Assembly: GCA_937899835.1 (NCBI GenBank)
Contig: CALCCE010000290.1
Span: forward strand, 1-64,000
Origin: an uncultured Flavobacteriales bacterium
GTDB taxonomy: Bacteria > Bacteroidota > Bacteroidia > Flavobacteriales_G > Salibacteraceae
Direction of reading: 5' to 3'
DNA: 64,000 nucleotides
Shown: one piece after another, positions 28,704 through 35,465 of the stretch
Numbering within the stretch: the first letter of the stretch is position 1
How the letters are laid out: every line of letters starts with the position of its first letter
The notes under the pieces: model-generated
Told to the model about the DNA's origin: nothing
The model's database searches: none
Seen by the model: the letters and a program-made list of their open reading frames with translations, nothing else
Position numbers and translations under genes: made by a program

Positions 28704-30650
28704 TTAACCGGCTAAGTTGTTCGATTCTTTTCGTTGGTGCTCTTTTACCATCTCGTGGCAGGCTGCTACAATGCTTGCGGGTTCATAGCCACATTCGGTG
28801 TGCAATTCCACTGGGCTGCCGTGCTCTACAATTCGATCGGGAATTCCCAATCGACGAACGCTGGCTTTATAGCCGTGATCGGCCATGAACTCGAGAATGG
28901 CACTGCCTAAACCTCCTTGGAGACATCCATCTTCTACGGTAACTACCTCTTTGAATTTGCCAAAGACTTCATGCAACAAGAGCTCATCAAGTGGTTTCGC
29001 GAACCGCATGTCGTAATGCGCAGCAGAGATGCCCTCGCTTTCGAGGGTGTTGCAGGCTTTTACCGCATAATTCCCGATGTGCCCAATGCTTAAAATCGCA
29101 ATATCTTGTCCATTGCGCACCCGACGGCCGGTGCCAATCTTCACCTTTTTCATGGGCGTCTTCCACTCCGGCATCACACCTCGTCCACGTGGATAGCGAA
29201 TAACAAAAGGTAATGTGGTGGACTCTAACTGAGCGGTATACATCAGGTTGCGCAACTCCGATTCGTTCATCGGTGCTGATACGATGAGCTTGGGAATGCA
29301 GCGCATGTAGGCAATATCATAGGCTCCATGATGGGTAGATCCATCTTCGCCTACCAATCCGGCCCGATCCAAACAAAACACCACTGGCAGTTCTTGAAGT
29401 GCCACATCGTGAATCACCTGATCGTAGGCCCGCTGCATGAAAGTGCTGTAGATGTTGCAATAGACCCGCATGCCCTGAGTGGCCAAACCTGCAGAATAGG
29501 TGACCGCATGTTGCTCGGCAATGCCTACATCAAAGGCGCGGTCTGGCATGGCTTTCATCATGATGTTGAGCGAACTGCCACTTGGCATGGCCGGAGTAAC
29601 ACCCATGATCTTATCATTTTTTTCGGCCAGCTCTACAATGGTATGACCAAAAACATCCTGGTATTTGGGCGGTTGAGGACTTTTGGGTGTGACTTTGATG
29701 ATCTCTCCCGTGCTTTTGTTGAAAATCCCAGGTGCATGCCATTCGGTTGGTGAACCTTCTTCGGCTGGGCTATACCCTTTACCTTTTACAGTGACACAGT
29801 GCAACAACTTGGGGCCGGGAATTTCGCTTAAATCCTTAAGTACCCTTGTCAAGTGCTCCACATCATGTCCATCGATAGGACCGAAATAGCGAAAATTGAG
29901 CGATTCAAAAAGGTTGCTTTTGCGCAGCAAAGAGGTCTTGATCATATTTTCGACCTTGGAAGCAACGTCCTGAGCACTTTTTCCAAAGTTGCTCATTTTA
30001 CCAAGCAGGTTCCAGACCTCATCCTTTACCTTATTGTAGGCATAAGAAGTGGTAATGTCGGTTAAGTATTCTTTGAGGGCACCCACATTCGGGTCAATCG
30101 ACATGCAATTGTCGTTCAGCACCACTAGCAAATCGGCATTCACCCCACCCGTGTGGTTGAGTCCTTCAAACGCAAGGCCGGCCGTCATGGCGCCATCGCC
30201 AATAACGGCAATGTGCTTGCGGGGATCGTTGCGGTATTGGTTGGCCACTGCCATGCCCAATGCACCAGAAATGGAGGTAGAAGAATGCCCTACACCGAAA
30301 GTGTCGTACTCACTTTCTTTGCGCTTGGGAAAACCGCTCAGTCCTTTGTATAAACGATTGGTATGAAATGCTTCTCTCCGGCCGGTGAGAATTTTGTGGC
30401 CGTAAGCCTGGTGTCCCACATCCCAAACCAATTGATCGATGGGCGTATTGAAGACGTAATGTAAGGCAACCGTTAACTCTACTACTCCGAGGCTGGCACT
30501 GAAGTGCCCTCCTTTTTGTGAAACGATATCAATAATAAAATTTCGGAGTTCGTCACAAATTTGAGGAAGGTCTTCTTCCTTAAATTTTTCGCGTAAATCG
30601 CTTGGAAAGTTGATTTGCTCTAAGAGCGGTCTAGCTGTAAGCTCCGCCAT
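28704..30650 (-). CDS. dxs: 1-deoxy-D-xylulose-5-phosphate synthase
   Basis: DXS is a thiamine-diphosphate enzyme that condenses pyruvate with glyceraldehyde 3-phosphate, feeding isoprenoid, thiamine and PLP synthesis. Start at MAELTARPLLEQINFP (ATG 30648-30650), 648 aa; a TTG six codons upstream is less likely. ThDP motif GDGAMTAGLAFEGLNHTG is present, as is the N-terminal VGHQAYGHKILTGRR. The transketolase middle domain carries RAGLVGEDGSTHHGAYD. Its product also feeds PdxA (21.6 kb). Confidence 0.96.
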   Translation of the reverse strand: MAELTARPLLEQINFPSDLREKFKEEDLPQICDELRNFIIDIVSQKGGHFSASLGVVELTVALHYVFNTPIDQLVWDVGHQAYGHKILTGRREAFHTNRLYKGLSGFPKRKESEYDTFGVGHSSTSISGALGMAVANQYRNDPRKHIAVIGDGAMTAGLAFEGLNHTGGVNADLLVVLNDNCMSIDPNVGALKEYLTDITTSYAYNKVKDEVWNLLGKMSNFGKSAQDVASKVENMIKTSLLRKSNLFESLNFRYFGPIDGHDVEHLTRVLKDLSEIPGPKLLHCVTVKGKGYSPAEEGSPTEWHAPGIFNKSTGEIIKVTPKSPQPPKYQDVFGHTIVELAEKNDKIMGVTPAMPSGSSLNIMMKAMPDRAFDVGIAEQHAVTYSAGLATQGMRVYCNIYSTFMQRAYDQVIHDVALQELPVVFCLDRAGLVGEDGSTHHGAYDIAYMRCIPKLIVSAPMNESELRNLMYTAQLESTTLPFVIRYPRGRGVMPEWKTPMKKVKIGTGRRVRNGQDIAILSIGHIGNYAVKACNTLESEGISAAHYDMRFAKPLDELLLHEVFGKFKEVVTVEDGCLQGGLGSAILEFMADHGYKASVRRLGIPDRIVEHGSPVELHTECGYEPASIVAACHEMVKEHQRKESNNLAG

Positions 30651-30855
30651 AAAATCTGAATTGTGCAATTCGGTTGGTCCAGGCGATCAACAAAAATAAC
30701 AATTTATTGTTCGAAAGGTGGGCGCTTATAACTTCCCATCCTTTCAACTGTAGTACAATTGAAGCCTTCGATGGGTTCAAGGCTTCAATGCTTATTGGAA
30801 AGAAATTGGGTTTAAGCTTCCTCAACGCCGTTTTGGAACTAAAGGACATCGAATC

Positions 30856-31245
30856 ATGAAGCAGCTTTTAACCTATTTTCTTGCTGGCATCCTGCTTTTG
30901 AGTAGCATTGGCCACCTGGCCATGCCCGCGTTTTATGCCCCCATGATTCCGGAATTTATTACTCCGCTCCTGGCCAACATTTTGGCTGCTATTGCAGAAC
31001 TGGTGATCGGAGTTGCCTTGTTGCTTCCCCGATACCACCGGTTGGGACGCCTTGGTTTTATGTTTTTGATGTTGGCGTTTTTACCGGTTCACGTTTGGGA
31101 CGCCTTAAAAGAGAGCCCAGCCATTGGCCCACATCTGGTAGCATATTTACGCATCGGCATCCAATTTCTATTCATCTATTGGGGTTGGAAGGGTTGGAAC
31201 CAATATGCTACTTCCTCCGCTGTGGAAACCAAGTCCACTTCCTAA
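30856..31245 (+). CDS. DoxX-like small membrane protein
   Basis: The 129-residue protein has four predicted membrane helices (about 5-20, 35-58, 66-82, 95-113) and resembles DoxX/MauE-like proteins, based on GILLLSSIGHLAMPAFY and the helix pattern with EL in helix 2. It lies upstream of the lanthipeptide-like cluster on the same strand but is separated by 239 bases, so cluster membership is uncertain. Function unknown. Confidence 0.7.
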   Translation: MKQLLTYFLAGILLLSSIGHLAMPAFYAPMIPEFITPLLANILAAIAELVIGVALLLPRYHRLGRLGFMFLMLAFLPVHVWDALKESPAIGPHLVAYLRIGIQFLFIYWGWKGWNQYATSSAVETKSTS

Positions 31246-31284
31246 GGCTTTTTTACTTCCTTTCTCATGATTTGATGTGGTTTT

Positions 31285-31303
31285 TACGGAGAGTCTTTCC
31301 GTA
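31285..31303 (+). repeat. Short inverted repeat downstream of the DoxX-like gene
   Basis: TACGGA (31285-31290) and TCCGTA (31298-31303) form a 6-bp inverted repeat with a 7-base loop, in the 239-base region between the DoxX-like gene and the peptide precursor. No T-run follows. It may be a weak hairpin or a regulator site; no function can be assigned. Confidence 0.3.
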
Positions 31304-31484
31304 TTCTCCTGAATCCTTATCCGTGTCTCTCACCGAACTAATAATTCAGTGTTTACCCGGATAAACGAGATTTTTCAATCCTCCACTTTTGGGCTGTCGT
31401 TGATTTGTGCGCACAGTCAGACAGGCGGGATCCGAAAAGCCTGGGGGTTTCCCAACGAGTAGGAAAATCTAATCCACATCCATT

Positions 31485-31805
31485 ATGAGTACGATTCAAA
31501 CCGATGATTGTTGCTGGGCGGTTGTTGCAACCACCTCTTGTACTTTCGATGCTACTGCTCAGGTAGCACAAGCCAAAAAAGCGTCTGTTTCTGAGAACTG
31601 CTGCTGGATTGCTGTTGCAACCACTTCTTGTTCCACTTCTGCCGCTGATTATGCTGCTGCTGAAAAGCACACGGCTATTTCTGACAACTGCTGCTGGATT
31701 GCCATCGCAACCACCAGTTGTTCTTCTGATTCGGTTCAGGCTTCGGCAGATATTTCAGATGACTGTTGCTGGATTGCTGTAGCAACCACTTCTTGCACCA
31801 CCTGA
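31485..31805 (+). CDS. Multi-core lanthipeptide-type precursor peptide, 106 aa
   Basis: This small Cys/Ser/Thr-rich protein carries four copies of CCW-x3-ATTSC (residues 9-19, 39-49, 69-79, 94-104). The spacers between them are hydrophilic and Ala/Ser-rich, and each core is preceded by an acidic pair (DD, EN, DN, DD) after S/T. The N-terminal leader is only about eight residues. Repeat periods are 30, 30 and 25 residues. Repeats conserve amino acids while synonymous codons differ (Ser is TCT in three cores, AGT in one), which argues for selection on the peptide. It is followed by a kinase, HopA1 lyase and LanC-like cyclase, so the TTS residues are predicted to be dehydrated and the cysteines to form thioether rings. 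Mature structure and cleavage sites are inferred. Confidence 0.85.
   Translation: MSTIQTDDCCWAVVATTSCTFDATAQVAQAKKASVSENCCWIAVATTSCSTSAADYAAAEKHTAISDNCCWIAIATTSCSSDSVQASADISDDCCWIAVATTSCTT
31503..31796 (+). repeat. Four tandem core repeats within the precursor gene
   Basis: The 39-base units lie at 31503-31541, 31593-31631, 31683-31721 and 31758-31796. The first reads DDCCWAVVATTSC, the second ENCCWIAVATTSC, the third DNCCWIAIATTSC and the fourth DDCCWIAVATTSC. They differ mainly at synonymous positions. Confidence 0.95.
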
Positions 31806-31823
31806 TTCTGTTAACCACAGACT

Positions 31824-31855
31824 ACCGGCAGGCACGGTTGTGTCTGCCGGTTTTT
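31824..31855 (+). terminator. Intrinsic terminator or attenuator between precursor and modification genes
   Basis: ACCGGCAGGCAC (31824-31835) pairs with GTGTCTGCCGGT (31840-31851), a 12-bp stem with one G-T pair and a 4-base loop. The stem's last T and four more make five T. It sits 18 bases past the precursor stop and 16 bases before the kinase ATG. Partial read-through would give many precursor transcripts and few enzyme transcripts, a usual RiPP arrangement. The hairpin is seen; partial read-through is inferred. Confidence 0.85.
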
Positions 31856-31871
31856 CAAAACGTCCTACCTT

Positions 31872-32987
31872 ATGCACTACACCCTCCATACCTTGCCTCA
31901 ACTGCTTCTTGAGCTACAGCTCATTGATACGGATGCTTTGCTGTTCGACGATTTGGAAATTACCAGCATCAACAGGCGCAACAAAAACCTGGAAGTATCG
32001 ACCAAAGCCGGGCAACATTGGCTGGTGAAGCAGCCTTCGCATGCCAGCTCCGAGAGTGTTCCTACTCTACGCAGAGAATCGTTTTTCTACCACTATTGCA
32101 GCCAACACCTGGCCGAGGTGGCCGATCTGATTCCAACAGAGGCTTATTCAAAGCCTGAATTGCCGCTGCTCATTCTTACTTTTTACCCTGAAGCACTTCC
32201 CCTTTGGAGGTATTACAACAGCCGCGGAATCGACCAATTCCCCACCTTAACCTCAGGCGCAGTTGGCTCGGCTTTGGGCCGTCTGCACCGCTTCTTTCTG
32301 TCAAAAGACCTGCGCCAAGATGCCCGATTGGATTTTATTGAAGACGATTTGCCCTTCATCTTTGAATTGCATGAACCGCATCCCGAGCGCTTGTCCTACC
32401 TGAAGCAAGGAGGGTGTGAATACCTGCGTAAGCTACAATCGGACCAAGAACTGGTGCATGCTTTTCGAAAAGCTAAAGCCCTTTGGAATTGCCAAACCCT
32501 GATTCATGGAGACGTTAAGCTCGACAACTTTTTGGCTTTGGATCCATCGAAAGCCAATTGTACCGACCTGAAAATTGTGGATTGGGAAATGCTGCAATTT
32601 GGCGATACCGCCTGGGATGTTGCGGGCGCCTTCAACGATTTTGTTTTTTGGTGGGTCATCAACATGCCCGACAACGTTCCCCCTCAGGAGATGCTGGCCC
32701 AAGCGAAATTCCCCTTTCAGCGGTTGCATCCGGCCGTTGCGGCTTTTTGGGCCAACTACGCCGAGCACCTGCCACCAAACGTAGACGAGCAGTTGGATTT
32801 TCTGGCCCGGGCCATCACGTTTTCGGGCCTGCGCACCTTGCAAACTGCTTACGAGATTGCCTGCAAGTTCGACCGCATCCCTCCCATCGCCCAATTGCTT
32901 TATAACCTGGGCCAAAGTGTATTGAAAAACCCAGAAAAGGCGCGGGAATCTTTCTTTAGCCTTTCGCTTCAAACTTCAGCAGCATGA
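31872..32987 (+). CDS. APH-fold peptide Ser/Thr kinase, lanthipeptide dehydratase component
   Basis: The 371-residue protein has the aminoglycoside/choline-phosphotransferase fold. The ATP lysine is probably Lys53 (WLVKQ). The catalytic loop is HGDVKLDN (His212-Asn219, catalytic Asp214), and the metal-binding Asp237 is in IVDWEM. In class V lanthipeptide systems a kinase of this kind phosphorylates Ser/Thr of the precursor so that a HopA1-type lyase can eliminate phosphate. The same role here is inferred from the three-gene context; by sequence alone it could be any small-molecule phosphotransferase. It overlaps the lyase gene by 4 bases (ATGA). Confidence 0.85.
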   Translation: MHYTLHTLPQLLLELQLIDTDALLFDDLEITSINRRNKNLEVSTKAGQHWLVKQPSHASSESVPTLRRESFFYHYCSQHLAEVADLIPTEAYSKPELPLLILTFYPEALPLWRYYNSRGIDQFPTLTSGAVGSALGRLHRFFLSKDLRQDARLDFIEDDLPFIFELHEPHPERLSYLKQGGCEYLRKLQSDQELVHAFRKAKALWNCQTLIHGDVKLDNFLALDPSKANCTDLKIVDWEMLQFGDTAWDVAGAFNDFVFWWVINMPDNVPPQEMLAQAKFPFQRLHPAVAAFWANYAEHLPPNVDEQLDFLARAITFSGLRTLQTAYEIACKFDRIPPIAQLLYNLGQSVLKNPEKARESFFSLSLQTSAA

Positions 32988-34033
32988 TTGAAACTGCACT
33001 TGACAAGAGTCTACAGACAGCTTTAGAGGCCATTGAGGTAGAAAATGAGCTTCGCTATACCATGAAAGGCGAAGTGCGCGACCTGGAAACCATTCGGTTG
33101 ATGGACCCTACTGGTGGGGAACGAGTGTACCCAGAACCGGTAGCGAAAAATCGCTTCAAGGAGTTGATGACGACGGACATCTACAACCAACTCTACATGC
33201 CCGAACCACTCACCGATGAAGCCAAACTGCGGCCTCAGGATGCTGCGCATTTTTTTGCGGCCCTTGGTGCTTCCAACACCACCACAGCGGGTTGGGACGA
33301 TCATTGGCAGTGGAAGGGTAAAGAAAAAGGTCGTGTACAGGTGTCCAAACTGGGAATTGATTTTTGGATATCATCCGACCGTGTGGTTCCCCAGGGAGGA
33401 GAAAACGGATGGTGTGCCGTGCAATTGGGAAATGATTTGAAACATTTACAACCTGCCTTTTACATGGTTTTAAGTGATACGCCTCCTGCCGCCATCGATC
33501 CCAACTCTCGTATCCTCACCCGCTTCTACTGGAACCTAACCCCCAAAGGTGCCCCGATTTACCTGCAAAAAATCACTACTGAACTCAACGGATTAAGGGT
33601 GAGCTTCAAAACCAAAGTGCTTTCCAACCCGGCCCATTATGCTCGAAAAGATGCGGGTGTGCTTTACATCGATCGGAAAGACCTATCCAGAGCGCTTCCG
33701 GGAATACTTCGTGTGCAGAAACAAATGATGCCTTATTTGAGAAACAGCGCTCCACTCTTCACCAAAGCCATCGCCAAGGGTTTGGGCTTTGCCGAAGACC
33801 CAGGCAACGGCCAGAGTTTTGGTATTTCAAGGGCTAACCTGTTGGCGGGGTTCTTTTATGGAGAATTGACTACCTCCAACCGGGCGGAGCGGCCTGAAAG
33901 ACTGGCACAACTCTTCGAAAACCAAGGCATTTCTCCGAGTGCTCCTTATTGTTCCATCGATCGGTTATCGGGCTATGAAAAGCTGTTTTCTGCCTTACTT
34001 CCTCTAAGTGAAAAACTTGTTTCCTCATCATGA
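32984..34033 (+). CDS. HopA1-family lyase, lanthipeptide dehydratase component
   Basis: The 349-residue protein resembles the HopA1 type III effector family, which includes phosphothreonine-lyase-like enzymes and the LxmY-type lyases of class V lanthipeptides. Visible family features are the central SRILTRFYWNLTPKGAP, a segment with LNGLRVSFKTKVLSNP, ARKDAGVLYIDRKDL, and the C-terminal GNGQSFGISRANLLA. It would eliminate phosphate from phospho-Ser/Thr to leave Dha/Dhb. Catalytic residues cannot be named with certainty. It overlaps the genes on both sides by 4 bases, so the trio is translationally coupled. Confidence 0.82.
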   Translation: MIETALDKSLQTALEAIEVENELRYTMKGEVRDLETIRLMDPTGGERVYPEPVAKNRFKELMTTDIYNQLYMPEPLTDEAKLRPQDAAHFFAALGASNTTTAGWDDHWQWKGKEKGRVQVSKLGIDFWISSDRVVPQGGENGWCAVQLGNDLKHLQPAFYMVLSDTPPAAIDPNSRILTRFYWNLTPKGAPIYLQKITTELNGLRVSFKTKVLSNPAHYARKDAGVLYIDRKDLSRALPGILRVQKQMMPYLRNSAPLFTKAIAKGLGFAEDPGNGQSFGISRANLLAGFFYGELTTSNRAERPERLAQLFENQGISPSAPYCSIDRLSGYEKLFSALLPLSEKLVSSS

Positions 34034-35313
34034 ACACTTCCTCCATCTTTGAATCTACTGCCGTACAGATCGGCCAACAATTGGTTGAAACTGCGGTTTG
34101 GGATGCTGACCGCCAAATGTGCAATTGGATGGGCGGTTATGACATTACCGATGCGAAAATTGCGCCTTACTCCAGCCGGAGGTCGGCCTTGAGTCCTGAG
34201 TTTTACAGCGGTTCCTGTGGCCTGGCCTATTTTCTGGCAGAGTTGTACGCCAGCACCCGAAAATCTGAATTTTTAACCACTGCAGCAGGCGGCTGGCAGC
34301 GGTCGGTCCGCTACATGCAGACCCAGGAGTTTCCGGCTCCTTCCATCTCTTTCTATGCGGGGGAGTTGGGAGTACTCTTTGTGGGTTTGCGAATGGTAGA
34401 AATTGCTCCTGAATTGCGGACTGATTTTCAACCGCAACTGGAGTGGCTCAAGGCACAACTGCCCAAGGGGCTGGACCAAGAGCATTCGCTGGACATTATT
34501 GGTGGTAACTCGGGTGCCATTCCCGTATTGGCCGAACTCTACCGGAAAACCGCTGAACCGGTGTATGCACAAGTGTGCAAAGCTTGCGCGGAAGAAATGG
34601 TGCGCGAGGCGGAGTGGGTTGGTGAAAAATGCATTTGGTCTACCGCAAAAATCCATGGCGCAGAACTCAAATCAGCACCTACCACCGGATATTCGCACGG
34701 TGCGTCCGGTATGGCAGTGGCGTTGCTCGAAGCTTACCAACAATTTGATGATCCGAGCTTTTTAACGCACGGCCGTGGTGCTTTCGCCTTTGAAAACTCG
34801 TTGTTTAGCGCCCGTGAAGGCAATTGGGTGGACACCCGATCGCCACATTCTTTTGAAGGAGGGGAAGTAAAAGGCACTTTTCGATCGGCCTGGTGCCACG
34901 GAGCTCCTGGCATTGGACTGGCCAACCTTCGGGCCTCTAAGCTGGACCCTGTAGCTGCTACTGATCACTTGAAATATGCCCAAATTGCTGCTGCGACCAC
35001 ACGTAAGCGGTTGGAGTTGCAACTGGCTACGAATCCTGATAAAGACGCCACCCTTTGCCATGGCGTGTTGGGCTCTTGCGAGGTGTTACTTACCATTGCC
35101 GAAGAATTAAACGATGCTGAACTCTGGCAGTATACTTCTGAAAAAGCGGCCGGCTACCTAAAGCGATTTTCGAAGGTAGAACACTTGCCTTCGGGCCTGG
35201 TTCGGGACGGTGAGAGTCCTTCGATCATGGTAGGACTGGCCAGTGTTGGCATGCATTGTTTGCGCTATTTCGCCACTGAAAAATTTGCCAGCCCTTTGCT
35301 GCTGGTTGCTTAA
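34030..35313 (+). CDS. Stand-alone LanC-like lanthionine cyclase
   Basis: The 427-residue LanC-family protein keeps the three zinc ligands: Cys289 (AWCHGAPG), and Cys343-His344 (LCHGVLGSC). The active-site histidine is matched by His223 in YSHGASGMAV. The double-barrel glycine motifs GGNSGAIPVL and SGSCGLAYFLAEL are seen. It is predicted to catalyse Cys addition to dehydro residues. Unlike class II-IV enzymes it is not fused to kinase or lyase domains. It is the last gene of the cluster; a bidirectional terminator follows. No peptidase or transporter gene belongs to the operon. Confidence 0.88.
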   Translation: MNTSSIFESTAVQIGQQLVETAVWDADRQMCNWMGGYDITDAKIAPYSSRRSALSPEFYSGSCGLAYFLAELYASTRKSEFLTTAAGGWQRSVRYMQTQEFPAPSISFYAGELGVLFVGLRMVEIAPELRTDFQPQLEWLKAQLPKGLDQEHSLDIIGGNSGAIPVLAELYRKTAEPVYAQVCKACAEEMVREAEWVGEKCIWSTAKIHGAELKSAPTTGYSHGASGMAVALLEAYQQFDDPSFLTHGRGAFAFENSLFSAREGNWVDTRSPHSFEGGEVKGTFRSAWCHGAPGIGLANLRASKLDPVAATDHLKYAQIAAATTRKRLELQLATNPDKDATLCHGVLGSCEVLLTIAEELNDAELWQYTSEKAAGYLKRFSKVEHLPSGLVRDGESPSIMVGLASVGMHCLRYFATEKFASPLLLVA

Positions 35314-35335
35314 TTGACTCCTGCTCCATCCATAA

Positions 35336-35370
35336 GCAAAAAGGCTGCCCCTTGCGAGGCAGCCTTCTTT
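35336..35370. terminator. Bidirectional terminator between the lanthipeptide cluster and the efflux operon
   Basis: AAGGCTGCC (35341-35349) and GGCAGCCTT (35358-35366) form a 9-bp stem, with an A-run before it (T-run on the minus strand) and TTCTTTC after. It is 28 bases past the cyclase stop and about 100 bases past the permease stop on the other strand. Confidence 0.85.
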
Positions 35371-35465
35371 CATTCGGTTTCCGGATCATTCCCATCCTTA
35401 TTTGGCAAAATGTAGTTGCTTCGACTCGCCAAGGAAACCGATTGGGTTTTGAACTGCAGCGTTTC

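Noticed and set aside
30674..30859. 61-residue plus-strand ORF before the DoxX-like gene
   Set aside because: Starts at TTG, overlaps the DoxX start and has no recognisable composition or family; more likely the promoter region of the DoxX-like gene and dxs.
31353..31670. Minus-strand 105-residue ORF rich in Cys and Ser opposite the precursor gene
   Set aside because: It is the antisense shadow of the repetitive precursor. The plus-strand frame has conserved cores, synonymous variation and a downstream enzyme operon; the minus frame has none of these.
31503..31796. The spaced repeats as a CRISPR array or DNA structural repeat
   Set aside because: The repeat units are in frame, translate to a conserved peptide and vary at silent positions, with spacers that are themselves coding; there are no cas genes.
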